From: Lentibacillus sp. Marseille-P4043
GTDB lineage: Bacteria; Bacillota; Bacilli; Bacillales; Amphibacillaceae
NCBI RefSeq assembly: GCF_900258515.1
Contig: NZ_LT984884.1
Location: forward strand, 2,079,352 to 2,143,351
Direction: 5' to 3'
Length of the DNA stretch: 64,000 nucleotides
This document shows, one piece after another, positions 30,742 to 39,104 of the stretch (position 1 is its first letter; every line of letters starts with the position of its first letter). The notes under the pieces are model-generated. The model saw only the letters and a list, made by a program, of their open reading frames with translations. It searched no databases and was not told where the DNA came from. Made by a program: the position numbers and the translations under genes.

Positions 30742-31686
30742 ATGCCTGTGAATCCTAAAATTCAGTTTTTCTTGGACAAATTGAATGCGCTTCCTAAAAC
30801 ACCGTTGGATGAAATAACACCGGAAGCTTATCGAGCAATGGAAACAGAGTCAATAAAAAATCTTCCGCAATTGGAAGAACCGGTTAAAAAGGTTGAGGAT
30901 CGGGTTTTAAAATTAAAGGGAAGGGATATCCCTGTCCGTGTTTACACCCCGAATAAAGGGACAGCCCCACATCCTGGTTTAGTTTATTACCACGGAGGTG
31001 GATGGGTATTGGGGGATTTAGAAAGTCATGATGCTGTTTGCCGATTTCTTGCAAATACAGCATCGTGTGTCGTTATTTCGGTAGACTATCGTTTAGCTCC
31101 AGAATCAAAATTTCCCGCTGCAGTAGATGATGCTTATGATTCATTGGAATGGATTGTGGAACACGAAGAGGAGTTTGCAATTGATCGAAGTCGGATTGCT
31201 GTTGGAGGTGATAGCGCTGGTGGGAATCTTGCAGCAGTTGCCTGTATCATTGCGAAAGAGCGGAAAGCACCAGAAATATGTCATCAGTTGCTTTTGTATC
31301 CGTCAACAGGTTTTAAAGAGGAGCCGCCTTCATTAAAAGAAAATGCAGAAGGGTATTTTTTAACTGCAGAATCCATGGAATGGTTTAGAAAGCATTATTT
31401 TAATAGTGATGACGACATGCTTCATCCATATGCTTCGCCGATTCTTTATCATGATTTAAGTGGCTTACCGTCCGCTACTATTTTGACTGCTCAGTATGAT
31501 CCGTTGCGCGATGTGGGTAAGGCTTATGCAGAACAACTGGAAGTAAATGGGGTAAACGTTGTATATAAAAACTATGAAGATTTGATCCATGGATTTGCTA
31601 ACTTTGCCGGATTTGTTCCAGAAGCTAAAGATGCCCTTGAAGATGGGGCGCGAAGTCTGGAAAAAGCCTTTGCATCATCCAAATAA
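30742..31686 (+). CDS. Alpha/beta hydrolase, hormone-sensitive-lipase family
   Basis: The ATG at 30742 has GGAGG seven bases upstream; the ATG at 30736 is too close to it. The 314-residue enzyme has the HSL oxyanion motif YYHGGGWVLGD, the nucleophile GGDSAGGNLAA, the catalytic Asp in ATILTAQYDPLRDVG and His in LIHGFANF. Such enzymes hydrolyse short acyl esters in the cytoplasm. It may be co-transcribed with the AhpD-like gene 80 bp downstream. Confidence 0.9.
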   Translation: MPVNPKIQFFLDKLNALPKTPLDEITPEAYRAMETESIKNLPQLEEPVKKVEDRVLKLKGRDIPVRVYTPNKGTAPHPGLVYYHGGGWVLGDLESHDAVCRFLANTASCVVISVDYRLAPESKFPAAVDDAYDSLEWIVEHEEEFAIDRSRIAVGGDSAGGNLAAVACIIAKERKAPEICHQLLLYPSTGFKEEPPSLKENAEGYFLTAESMEWFRKHYFNSDDDMLHPYASPILYHDLSGLPSATILTAQYDPLRDVGKAYAEQLEVNGVNVVYKNYEDLIHGFANFAGFVPEAKDALEDGARSLEKAFASSK

Positions 31687-31765
31687 AAACTGCGATAAAT
31701 TAATATATGGATGTTTGCTTTTAAATTGGTAGGGAATAGTGATATATAGAGAAAGGGTGGTAGCA

Positions 31766-32419
31766 ATGTCGACTATTCTATATCAAAAAGAATACATGAA
31801 AAATTTAAATCAGTTAAAAGATTTGGCTCCCGAACAGATGAAAGCCTTTTCCGAGTATAATGATGGCGTTTTTAAAGATGGAGCTTTGACGAAAAAGGAC
31901 AAAGAAATTATTGCTGTAGCGATAGCACATGTAACACAATGCCCGTACTGTATTGATTCGCATACACGTAGTGCAAAAAAAGCAGGTGCTTCGCTTGAGG
32001 AATTGGTGGAAGCTGTATTTGTCGTTTCCGGAGTAGAAGCTGGTGGGGCAGTAACCCATAGTACGAATATGCATAATGCGAAAGACCCGGAAGCAGATGA
32101 TACACTTTATGTAAGATCTAATTTGAAAAAGCTTGGTCAATTAGGAAAAAGTGCTCCTGACGCTTTTAAAGGGTATTCAAACTTTAATGCTGCAGCCATG
32201 AAAGAAGGAAAGCTAAGCGCCAAATTTAAAGAAATCATTGCAGTAGCTGTTGGACATGCCACGTTATGTCCATATTGTATTGATGTTCATACCAAAAATG
32301 CCGATAAAGCCGGTGCTACAGATGAAGAGCTTTCAGAAGCAGTATTGGTTGCGTCCGCTCTACTAGCTGGCGGATCGTATGCACACATGGCAAATATGAT
32401 AAAAAGTTATGGAGAATAA
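31766..32419 (+). CDS. Tandem carboxymuconolactone decarboxylase/AhpD-like protein
   Basis: The ATG at 31766 follows GGGTGG. The 217-residue protein is an internal duplication: each half has KDKEIIAVAIAHVTQCPYCI- or FKEIIAVAVGHATLCPYCI-type sequence with a CPYC motif and a following His (SHTRSAKKAGA; VHTKNADKAGA). CxxC plus His is the redox site of AhpD-like alkylhydroperoxidases, so a peroxide or disulfide role is more likely than a lactone decarboxylase one. A good terminator follows. Confidence 0.88.
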   Translation: MSTILYQKEYMKNLNQLKDLAPEQMKAFSEYNDGVFKDGALTKKDKEIIAVAIAHVTQCPYCIDSHTRSAKKAGASLEELVEAVFVVSGVEAGGAVTHSTNMHNAKDPEADDTLYVRSNLKKLGQLGKSAPDAFKGYSNFNAAAMKEGKLSAKFKEIIAVAVGHATLCPYCIDVHTKNADKAGATDEELSEAVLVASALLAGGSYAHMANMIKSYGE

Positions 32420-32450
32420 GCATGGTTCAAAAATGAATACTTATAATGTA

Positions 32451-32483
32451 AAAAAAGGCCTCCAATTCATGGAGGTCTTTTTA
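32451..32483 (+). terminator. Terminator after the AhpD-like gene
   Basis: AAAAAGGCCTCCA and TGGAGGTCTTTTT form a stem around a 5-base loop with a T-run. Confidence 0.85.
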
Positions 32484-32513
32484 AACTTTTCAAAAACTTA
32501 TACATAATTTTCC

Positions 32514-32553
32514 TTGACTAAGGTTCAAAAGTATCAGATAATACTCATGAGTA
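32514..32553 (+). promoter_or_regulatory. Promoter and palindromic operator of the TetR gene
   Basis: TTGACT (32514-32519) and GATAAT (32537-32542) are 17 bp apart. A perfect 12-bp palindrome, TACTCATGAGTA (32542-32553), covers the end of the -10 element and the predicted start site, the usual place for autorepression by a TetR protein. Confidence 0.65.
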
Positions 32554-32588
32554 ATATAATTAACATCTTAGCTGGAGTTGTCACTAAA

Positions 32589-33182
32589 ATGGGGAAACGC
32601 GGAAGAAAAAAAGGTGCAAATGGAGAACAAAGCCGGAAGCAATTACTGGATATTGCAGCGGAAGAGTTTGCACATAATGGATATTATGAAACAAAGATTA
32701 GCACTATTGTAAAACGGGCTGAGTTAACCCAACCAACTTTTTATTTATATTTCAAAGGAAAAGAGGAAATATTTCAGGAATTAGTCAATTTGTTTCGAGC
32801 CGAACTATCCAATCTTATAAAACAAAGCCGGCTTGAACCCGGAATTAGTTTGACTTCCTTTCCTGATAATATAAAGGGAAAACTAACAGCTATATTTCAG
32901 TTTTTTAAAGGAAATCCAAATTTAACGCAGATCGGATTATTTTTCGCACTCGAAGCAGAAAAAATAAAGCAACAATTATCTGATCAAATAGAGATGAACC
33001 TTATCGCCGAACAACAAGATGGTTATTTTCGCACAGACATCGATATGGGGATAGTAGCTGATAGTATTATGGGGATTATCGAACGGCTTACCGTTACCAA
33101 ATTACTAAGTGGATTAAAAACCCCGGAAATGCTTGCAAATGAAATTGTCAACCTTTTGGTGTACGGACTGCATTATCAATAG
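32589..33182 (+). CDS. TetR/AcrR-family transcriptional regulator
   Basis: The ATG at 32589 gives a basic N-terminus (MGKRGRKKG) with GGAG upstream; earlier in-frame starts lie inside the promoter. The 197-residue protein has the TetR HTH (LLDIAAEEFAHNGYYETKIS to TQPTFYLYFKGKEEIF) and an all-helical C-terminal ligand and dimer domain. No transporter or enzyme gene follows in an operon, so its target and ligand are unknown. The palindrome at its own promoter suggests autoregulation. Confidence 0.9.
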   Translation: MGKRGRKKGANGEQSRKQLLDIAAEEFAHNGYYETKISTIVKRAELTQPTFYLYFKGKEEIFQELVNLFRAELSNLIKQSRLEPGISLTSFPDNIKGKLTAIFQFFKGNPNLTQIGLFFALEAEKIKQQLSDQIEMNLIAEQQDGYFRTDIDMGIVADSIMGIIERLTVTKLLSGLKTPEMLANEIVNLLVYGLHYQ

Positions 33183-33315
33183 GTATGTATCACGCGGACG
33201 GCATGGTGCAAAAAAATTGATCAAAGAATTTCTCTCTTCTTCTAGGTCTTTGAACAGCTTCATTCAGTTGGGCGTTCCTTGTCGTTGTAAAAATATAAAG
33301 GGAGCTGATTAAATA

Positions 33316-33501
33316 ATGGAAGTGCTAGGGGAAGCAAAAACGGAATCGGTTGATGATGACTGGGTTGCCTTAATCCTGATGGCAAAACAGATTGGACTTA
33401 CACAGGATGACGTTAGGAGGTTTATTCGAAAACAGCAAAGCATACAAATTCCTCAAAGGGGTAGTTCGTTATATAACAGTGAATTAAAAGAGATCAAATA
33501 A
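33316..33501 (+). CDS. SinI-like anti-repressor, orphan
   Basis: The 61-residue protein has the SinI dimer domain: DDDWVALILMAKQIGLTQDDVRRFIR matches in pattern the D-x-E-W-x-x-L-I-x-x-A-K-x-x-G-L-x-x-E-E-I-R-x-F-L helix pair of SinI and SinR. There is no HTH domain, so it is SinI-like rather than SinR-like. In B. subtilis SinI blocks SinR and frees biofilm genes. Here no sinR lies nearby. GGGAG lies before the ATG. The partner must be encoded elsewhere. Confidence 0.8.
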   Translation: MEVLGEAKTESVDDDWVALILMAKQIGLTQDDVRRFIRKQQSIQIPQRGSSLYNSELKEIK

Positions 33502-33580
33502 ATCACTGTAAATTCTTTTTTTTCGGAGACATAAGCGGTAAAATAGCAGTATTGAAGATATTTTGAGAGGAGTAATTATA

Positions 33581-34636
33581 ATGAGTACATACCCAAACGT
33601 TAACGAAACAAAAGAGATTATTAAACAGTTAGTGTCGATCCCAAGTCCTTCAGGTTACACGGAAAACGTAATTCAGTATGTCGATCGTTTTTTACAGGAT
33701 TTACAGGTGGAAACTAGACGTAATCATAAAGGTGGATTAATTGCAACATTGCCTGGAGAAAATGATAAAGAACATAGAATGCTAACTGCACATGTCGATA
33801 CATTAGGGGCGATGGTGAAGGAAGTAAAGGATAATGGCCGGCTTCGTCTGGACCTTATTGGCGGATTCAAGTATAACGCAATAGAGGGTGAGTACTGTGA
33901 GATACATACATCTAGTGGTAAGGTTTTTACCGGAACCATCTTAATGCATCAAACATCTGTTCATGTTTACAAGAATGCTGGGGATGCGAAACGTAATCAA
34001 GAAAATATGGAAGTTCGGATTGATGCCAAGGTGGAAAACGCTAAGGAAATTCGTGAACTTGGTATTGAGGTTGGGGATTTTGTGTCATTCGATCCACGAG
34101 TTCAGCTTGCCGATAACGGATTCATTAAATCCCGTCATTTAGATGACAAAGCAAGTGTTGGGATTTTGTTGCAGCTGATTAAGCGACTGAAAGAAGAAAA
34201 TGTGACACTTCCATATACGACACATTTTCTAATTTCAAATAATGAGGAAATTGGCTATGGTGGAAATTCTAATATCACACCTGAAACGGTTGAATATTTA
34301 GCAGTTGATATGGGTGCCATGGGAGATGGCCAATCAACCGATGAATACACCGCTTCCATTTGTGTGAAGGATGCAAGTGGACCGTACCATTTTGGGTTGC
34401 GTAAACATCTTGTAGAGTTGGCGGAATCGAATGACATCGGCTATCAATTGGATATTTATCCGTATTATGGATCAGACGCATCGGCAGCGATCAGAGCTGG
34501 TCATGATATTGTTCATGGACTTATCGGACCAGGTATTGACTCATCCCATGCATATGAAAGAACACATGAAACATCTTTAGACTATACGGAACAATTGCTG
34601 TATCATTATGTTCTTTCTGGAATGGTAAAATATTAA
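33581..34636 (+). CDS. M42-family aminopeptidase
   Basis: The ATG at 33581 is preceded by GAGAGGAG; the TTG at 33563 overlaps that site. The 351-residue enzyme has the two-metal centre of M42/FrvX peptidases: TAHVDTLGAMV (His, Asp), HLDDKASVG (bridging Asp), NNEEIGYGGNS (catalytic Glu pair), VDMGAMGDG and DSSHAYERTHE (His). It trims N-terminal residues from peptides in the cytoplasm and resembles B. subtilis YhfE. It stands alone. Confidence 0.92.
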   Translation: MSTYPNVNETKEIIKQLVSIPSPSGYTENVIQYVDRFLQDLQVETRRNHKGGLIATLPGENDKEHRMLTAHVDTLGAMVKEVKDNGRLRLDLIGGFKYNAIEGEYCEIHTSSGKVFTGTILMHQTSVHVYKNAGDAKRNQENMEVRIDAKVENAKEIRELGIEVGDFVSFDPRVQLADNGFIKSRHLDDKASVGILLQLIKRLKEENVTLPYTTHFLISNNEEIGYGGNSNITPETVEYLAVDMGAMGDGQSTDEYTASICVKDASGPYHFGLRKHLVELAESNDIGYQLDIYPYYGSDASAAIRAGHDIVHGLIGPGIDSSHAYERTHETSLDYTEQLLYHYVLSGMVKY

Positions 34637-34650
34637 GGAAATAATTTTGA

Positions 34651-34691
34651 AAAAGGCGAACCTACTCGTTTGGAGTGGACTCGTCTTTTTG
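34651..34691 (+). terminator. Possible terminator after the M42 peptidase
   Basis: AAAAAGGCGA can pair with TCGTCTTTTT (one G-T pair) around an imperfect inner stem. The following 34692-34951 stretch holds no gene I can support; a weak promoter (TTAATT, 16 bp, TACAAT) may lie just before the toxin-antitoxin pair. Confidence 0.5.
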
Positions 34692-34951
34692 TTTATCCAT
34701 TTAAGTCTATTTTTCTTGAATAGAATGGGGATTTTTTGATATTCATAAGAAAGAAATATTAAAATATAGAAGTTGTTCGGTTGACCACTTTGAAGATGTT
34801 TCAATTTGGGAACATTATTTTCAGTGAAAAAGAAGTTTTGAAACATTTCACGGAAGCATTGAGTAAATTCCAGTTATATTTCGCGGGTCCGAACGTTAAT
34901 TAACAGATCGAATATGATACAATAGTAAAAAAATACTGGATGGTGATTACC

Positions 34952-35296
34952 ATGAGCTTTTATCAGCAAAGTAGGGATCAGATATTGCTGCATCTAAAAA
35001 ATATAATTGATACAACATTAAAGGATATCCCGGCTGATGTGTATCTTTTTGGCTCATGGGCTCGGAAGGAAGAGAAAAGAACTTCTGATATTGATGTTGC
35101 ACTTCAATCACCGGAAGAAATTCCGATAATAAAGTGGGTTGAACTCCGTGAAAGAATAGAAGAATCACCCCTTCCATATCGTGTTGATTTAGTCGATTTG
35201 TCAAAGGCAGATCAGGATCTTATTAATAGAATTAAAAAGGAGGGGATACAATGGAAAGGTTACTCGAACGAGTTCAAGTCGCAAACAAAGCCTTAA
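34952..35296 (+). CDS. MNT-domain nucleotidyltransferase antitoxin (MntA type)
   Basis: The ATG at 34952 follows GGTGATT. The 114-residue protein carries the minimal nucleotidyltransferase signature GS-X10-DxD (GSWARKEEKRTSDID). Such proteins pair with HEPN toxins; the known MntA modifies and silences HepT by adding AMP residues to a Tyr. The next gene, a HEPN protein, overlaps its 3' end by 46 bp, so the two are coupled. The HI0073/HI0074 pair is the structural reference. Antitoxin function is inferred from family and gene order. Confidence 0.88.
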   Translation: MSFYQQSRDQILLHLKNIIDTTLKDIPADVYLFGSWARKEEKRTSDIDVALQSPEEIPIIKWVELRERIEESPLPYRVDLVDLSKADQDLINRIKKEGIQWKGYSNEFKSQTKP

Positions 35297-35658
35297 GGAC
35301 ATTTAATGAGGTGGTTAAAATTGAAAGCCCTTCCGCTATTGAACGCGATGCAGCAATTCAGCGCTTCGAATTTAGTTTTGAAGCATGTTGGAAAGCAGGT
35401 AAACAATATTTGTATAATGTTGAGGGCCTGGACATTGGTTCGCCAAAGGGCGTTATTCGTTCTTTTCGGGAAGTTGGTGTCTTTAGTGAAGAGGAAACTG
35501 TTCTTGGTTTACGGATGGTCGATCACCGTAATTTAACCGTGCATACATATAATGAGGATTTATCAATTGAAATTTCGGGAATGCTTCCACAATATTATCA
35601 GCTGTTGTGTAACTGGATGGAGCGTATACATAATAGGATTCACATGGATACGAAATAG
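35251..35658 (+). CDS. HEPN-domain toxin (HepT/HI0074 type)
   Basis: The 135-residue all-helical protein belongs to the nucleotidyltransferase substrate-binding/HEPN group (RFEFSFEACWKAGKQYL). It contains a perfect R-X4-H-X-Y motif, RNLTVHTY, which in HepT holds the RNase residues and the Tyr that the antitoxin modifies. GGAGG lies before the ATG, inside the upstream gene. The pair is expected to act as a type VII-like toxin-antitoxin or phage-defence module. Confidence 0.88.
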   Translation: MERLLERVQVANKALRTFNEVVKIESPSAIERDAAIQRFEFSFEACWKAGKQYLYNVEGLDIGSPKGVIRSFREVGVFSEEETVLGLRMVDHRNLTVHTYNEDLSIEISGMLPQYYQLLCNWMERIHNRIHMDTK

Positions 35659-35668
35659 GAGGGTTCCT

Positions 35669-35866
35669 GTGGTTTTTTTCTTTTATACGTTGGCGATTTT
35701 ATTGATTTTTAGTGGTTTAGTTGCATTCTTTCGATCGGTCAAATATCGATTTAATCATGTATATATTAAGCTAGGCCAATTAAAAGTACCATTTTGGATC
35801 TGTAAAATGGCAGCTGCTGTTTTTGTTTTTGGCCTGGGGATTTTTTTATTAAGACAGTGGATATGA
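35669..35866 (+). CDS. Small two-helix membrane protein, unknown function
   Basis: A GTG at 35669 with AGGAGGG six bases upstream begins a 65-residue protein. Two hydrophobic segments (VVFFFYTLAILLIFSGLVAF and AAAVFVFGLGIFLL) flank a basic loop with RSVKYRFNHVYIKLGQLK. I do not recognise a family. It starts only 10 bp after the HEPN toxin stop and before any terminator, so it is probably co-transcribed with the toxin-antitoxin pair. Whether it belongs to that system is open. Confidence 0.65.
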   Translation: MVFFFYTLAILLIFSGLVAFFRSVKYRFNHVYIKLGQLKVPFWICKMAAAVFVFGLGIFLLRQWI

Positions 35867-35886
35867 TAAATAGAACGTGAGGACGA

Positions 35887-35918
35887 GATGACTTGCCATT
35901 TTGGGTAAGTCATTTTGC
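35887..35918 (+). terminator. Terminator after the toxin-antitoxin operon
   Basis: ATGACTTGCC and GGGTAAGTCAT form a stem followed by TTTTG. Confidence 0.7.
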
Positions 35919-35982
35919 GTTCTGTAGATAGAAGATTATAATTAGGCCTAACAGATATTTGAAGTGGGAAGTAGGTATATTG

Positions 35983-36990
35983 ATGAAACTTAGCATTTTA
36001 GATCAAGCACCAATTGCATCGGGAAAAACAGCCCAAGAAACGCTTGAGGATTCAATAAAACTTGCACAACTTGGAGACCGATTAGGCTATACGCGCTACT
36101 GGATTGCGGAACATCATGATATGTCCGGTTTAGCATGCCCCAACCCCGATGTGATGATTGGGATTATTGCCTCAAAAACAGAAAAAATCAGGACTGGCGC
36201 AGGTGCAGTATTATTGCCGCACTATAAACCGTTTAGGGTAGCAGAGACCTATAATTTGCTAGCAACTTTATTTCCTGACCGTATTGATTTGGGGATTGGG
36301 CGAGCACCGGGTGGATCCGCCGAAGTTACAATGGCACTGTCCGATAATTTTTTAGAACAAGTACGAAAAGTTCCAGAAAAACTTGATGATTTATTGCGTT
36401 TTTTACATCATGATTTTCCGAAAGATCATATGTATGCGAAAATCAAACCAACACCAGTTCCAAAAAAATCACCAGAACCATGGATGCTCGGAACAAGTGG
36501 GAAAAGTGCTATTTTAGCAGCTGAGAAAGGAATGGCTTATACATTTGGCCACTTCATGAGTGATCAAGATGGCCCAGCAATTGTTACCAACTATAAGGAA
36601 CTATTCAAGCAAAAACATCCGGCATTAACGCCAAAGGTTATTGTGACGATAACAGTTATTTGTGCAGAGACAACCAAGGAAGCTGAAGAAATTGCAATGA
36701 GCAGCTTATTGTGGAATGTTCTTCGTGCTAAAGGGGAAGGAAACGATGGGGTACCTTCTGCTCTAAATGCACTAAACTATTCGTTTTCAGAGGAAGAGGC
36801 AGAAAGGCTTAGTAAAGCCAAAGAAAAAATGATTATCGGGAACCCAACAGAAGTGAAACAACAACTTGAGAACCTGCAGCAGGCATATCAGGTAGACGAA
36901 TTTATGATTGTTACGATCACACACGACCATGAGGCAAGAAAAATGTCATATAAACTGATTGCCGAGGAAATAATGAAGGATAAAACGTAA
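35983..36990 (+). CDS. LLM-class flavin-dependent monooxygenase (MsnO8/YwcH-like)
   Basis: The ATG at 35983 begins MKLSILDQAPIASG, the usual N-terminus of this group; GTAGG lies upstream. The 335-residue luciferase-like barrel has YTRYWIAEHHDM, SKTEKIRTGAGAVLLPHY, RIDLGIGRAPGG and a C-terminal VDEFMIVTITHDHEARKMSY. It should use reduced FMN to oxidise an unknown small substrate. It is monocistronic. Confidence 0.9.
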   Translation: MKLSILDQAPIASGKTAQETLEDSIKLAQLGDRLGYTRYWIAEHHDMSGLACPNPDVMIGIIASKTEKIRTGAGAVLLPHYKPFRVAETYNLLATLFPDRIDLGIGRAPGGSAEVTMALSDNFLEQVRKVPEKLDDLLRFLHHDFPKDHMYAKIKPTPVPKKSPEPWMLGTSGKSAILAAEKGMAYTFGHFMSDQDGPAIVTNYKELFKQKHPALTPKVIVTITVICAETTKEAEEIAMSSLLWNVLRAKGEGNDGVPSALNALNYSFSEEEAERLSKAKEKMIIGNPTEVKQQLENLQQAYQVDEFMIVTITHDHEARKMSYKLIAEEIMKDKT

Positions 36991-37075
36991 TATATTTGTT
37001 GTTAAGTGTGTATTAACTATTGAAATTTTCGTAACCTGTCTCATCGTTTAACACGTGGGACCTTAAACTAATTTT

Positions 37076-37112
37076 AAAATGGCGAACTCGTCTTTTGATG
37101 GGCTCGTCATTT
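37076..37112 (+). terminator. Terminator after the flavin monooxygenase
   Basis: AATGGCGA pairs with TCGTCATT (one G-T pair) around a loop and is followed by TTTTTTT. It is similar in sequence to the one at 34651. Confidence 0.65.
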
Positions 37113-37238
37113 TTTTATTCTCTAGCACTAGACCAAAATAAGACTAGAGACCTACTGCAAAATATAGCTTAGGCTCATTATCGTTTTTTCATTTGCTAGG
37201 TATGATAGAGACAAGATAATGAAAGGAGGCAGAAATGA

Positions 37239-37592
37239 ATGAATAAATTTTTATTGTTTCTAGGCGGATTAGCTGCATTGTTAGTATTACTGGCAACATT
37301 AGGTCCGATGATTCTGCTAGGTGTCAGCATTTGGTTGCTATATGTGATCTTTAAACAGTTTATGAAAAGTGACTCAACAGTTGGAAAAATTGCCTGGGTT
37401 GTTGCAGGACTCATTATACTGGGCATTGGCTTGTCCAATATCTATGCAGTGATCGGTGTTGCGGCAGCATATATTTTGTATCAGATTTTCCGGAACTTGC
37501 GAAAAGATGATCATAATTCAAAAGGACAGACAGTAGTAGATGATGATCCATTTACAAATTTTGAAAGACAATGGACAGAAATGAATAATTAA
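37239..37592 (+). CDS. liaI: LiaI-like small membrane protein
   Basis: The 117-residue protein has hydrophobic segments at about residues 4-45 and 52-80 and a polar, acidic tail. Its position directly before a PspA-type gene and a LiaFSR module, its length (LiaI of B. subtilis is 126) and topology support LiaI, the membrane anchor for LiaH. GAAAGGAGG lies upstream. The -10 element TATGAT (37201-37206) lacks a good -35, which fits activation by LiaR; CTAGACC near 37129 is a possible half site but I cannot confirm the LiaR box. Confidence 0.8.
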   Translation: MNKFLLFLGGLAALLVLLATLGPMILLGVSIWLLYVIFKQFMKSDSTVGKIAWVVAGLIILGIGLSNIYAVIGVAAAYILYQIFRNLRKDDHNSKGQTVVDDDPFTNFERQWTEMNN

Positions 37593-37633
37593 CAGAACCA
37601 TGCGTGATATCAATACGAAAAGGAGCGATTTAC

Positions 37634-38269
37634 ATGGCAAATTTATTTACACGGATTAAAGATTCAATTTCGGCAGATCTTCACAATCTATTAGATGAAA
37701 AGGAACAGAAGAACCCAGTTGCTGCATTAAATCAATACTTGCGCCAAAGTGAGCAAGAGAAAGAAAAGGTAAGAAGGCTGATTGAAAGGCAGCATAAACT
37801 TAAAGACGAATTCACTAGAGAATATCACAAAGCTCAGGATCTTGCTGATAAACGATTGAAACAAGCTGCTATTGCTGATAAAGCGGGCGAGGAACAAATG
37901 CATCAATTTGCAATGAAAGAACAAGAAGAATATCAAGCACGTGCAGATCGAATGAAAACACTAAGACAGGAAGCTGTAAATCAACTTGAGGAATTAGAAC
38001 AAAAATATGAAGAAATGAAACATAAATTAAAAGACATGCACTTGCGTCGTATGGAACTAATGGGGCGTGAAAATGTTGCTCATGCTAACCATCAAATGAA
38101 CAAAGTGATGGAAGAAACAGCTGACAAACCATATTCTCGTTTTGCTGAGTTAGAAAACTATATCGAAAGTCTGGAGTATAAGGTGAACAGCTCTTATTAC
38201 CGCAGCACATTCGATAGTAAAATTGCCCGTCTTGAAAAAGAAATGCAAGATCAAGAAAAGGCGAATTAG
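37634..38269 (+). CDS. liaH: PspA/IM30-family phage shock protein LiaH
   Basis: The ATG at 37634 follows AAGGAG. The 211-residue protein is a continuous coiled coil (residues about 25-190) with an N-terminal amphipathic segment (MANLFTRIKDSISADLHNLL). PspA proteins form membrane-bound rods that protect the envelope; LiaH answers cell-wall antibiotics. B. subtilis LiaH has 225 residues. A hairpin follows before liaF. Confidence 0.92.
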   Translation: MANLFTRIKDSISADLHNLLDEKEQKNPVAALNQYLRQSEQEKEKVRRLIERQHKLKDEFTREYHKAQDLADKRLKQAAIADKAGEEQMHQFAMKEQEEYQARADRMKTLRQEAVNQLEELEQKYEEMKHKLKDMHLRRMELMGRENVAHANHQMNKVMEETADKPYSRFAELENYIESLEYKVNSSYYRSTFDSKIARLEKEMQDQEKAN

Positions 38270-38317
38270 TTCAAAATATCCCATGTTCCAGATTGGGATA
38301 AAAACATGATATACTAA

Positions 38318-38350
38318 AGCAGACGCGAGACAACTTGCGTCTGTTTATTA
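38318..38350 (+). terminator. Hairpin between liaH and liaF (partial terminator)
   Basis: CAGACGCGAG and CTTGCGTCTG form a stem with a 4-base loop and then TTTATT. It may reduce read-through so that liaIH are made in excess of liaFSR. Confidence 0.65.
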
Positions 38351-38372
38351 CATAGAAAAGGGGGTCACCTGT

Positions 38373-39104
38373 ATGTTTCACAGATTATCAACGGACACAC
38401 TGAACTGGATCATGATTGTCGGGGTGATCCTCTTTATTGTTGAAATTGCCTTTTTTCATGGCGGTATGATCTTTTCTGCCCTGTTTTCAGCTCTCCTCAT
38501 TTATATTGGTTGGAAAAATTTTTTTCGGTTATGGGGTAAATGTTTTTTTTGGATTGGCGTGATAGGCCTAATATTTTCTGTATTGAACATGTTGGCTGTC
38601 CGGTTCTTGCTTATAGCTGGTATTATACTGTTTATTCGTGACTATTCGAAGTCAAAAAAAGAATCCGAACGAATTACACCTTCCATTTCTGGTCAACATG
38701 AGTCAACTACGGAGGCCTTAATTCAATTGGAACCATTATTTGACCACCATGCTTTTGGTGATCAAAAGACTGCTGAACATGCGTACTACTGGAATGATAT
38801 AAACATCCATGGCGCATTTGGTGATCGGGTCATTGATTTAAGCAATACCGTGTTACCTGATGATACGGCAGTAATCTCCATTCGCCATCTCGTCGGAAAT
38901 ATTGAAATTTATATACCATATGAAGTAGAAGTTAGTGTTCATCACAGTTCCATCTTTGGTCGAGCACATATTCTTGGTGAGCATCATTGGCATTTAATGA
39001 ACCAGACCCTATCCTACAAAACGGAAGGCTATGATACCACATATCCGCGTGTCAAAATTATTACCACTTTATTATCCGGTGATATTGAGGTGAAACGGAT
39101 ATGA
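38373..39104 (+). CDS. liaF: LiaF-like negative regulator
   Basis: The 243-residue protein has about four membrane helices in its first 95 residues, then a soluble beta-rich domain with NDINIHGAFGDRVIDLSNTV and GNIEIYIPYEVEV, as in LiaF (241 residues in B. subtilis). LiaF keeps the LiaSR two-component system off until the envelope is stressed. Its stop overlaps the liaS start as ATGA. No liaG gene is present between liaH and liaF. Confidence 0.93.
   Translation: MFHRLSTDTLNWIMIVGVILFIVEIAFFHGGMIFSALFSALLIYIGWKNFFRLWGKCFFWIGVIGLIFSVLNMLAVRFLLIAGIILFIRDYSKSKKESERITPSISGQHESTTEALIQLEPLFDHHAFGDQKTAEHAYYWNDINIHGAFGDRVIDLSNTVLPDDTAVISIRHLVGNIEIYIPYEVEVSVHHSSIFGRAHILGEHHWHLMNQTLSYKTEGYDTTYPRVKIITTLLSGDIEVKRI

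Noticed and set aside
34577..34846. 89-residue minus-strand frame after the M42 peptidase
   Set aside because: It overlaps the 3' end of the peptidase gene and the terminator, has a low-complexity composition and no ribosome site.
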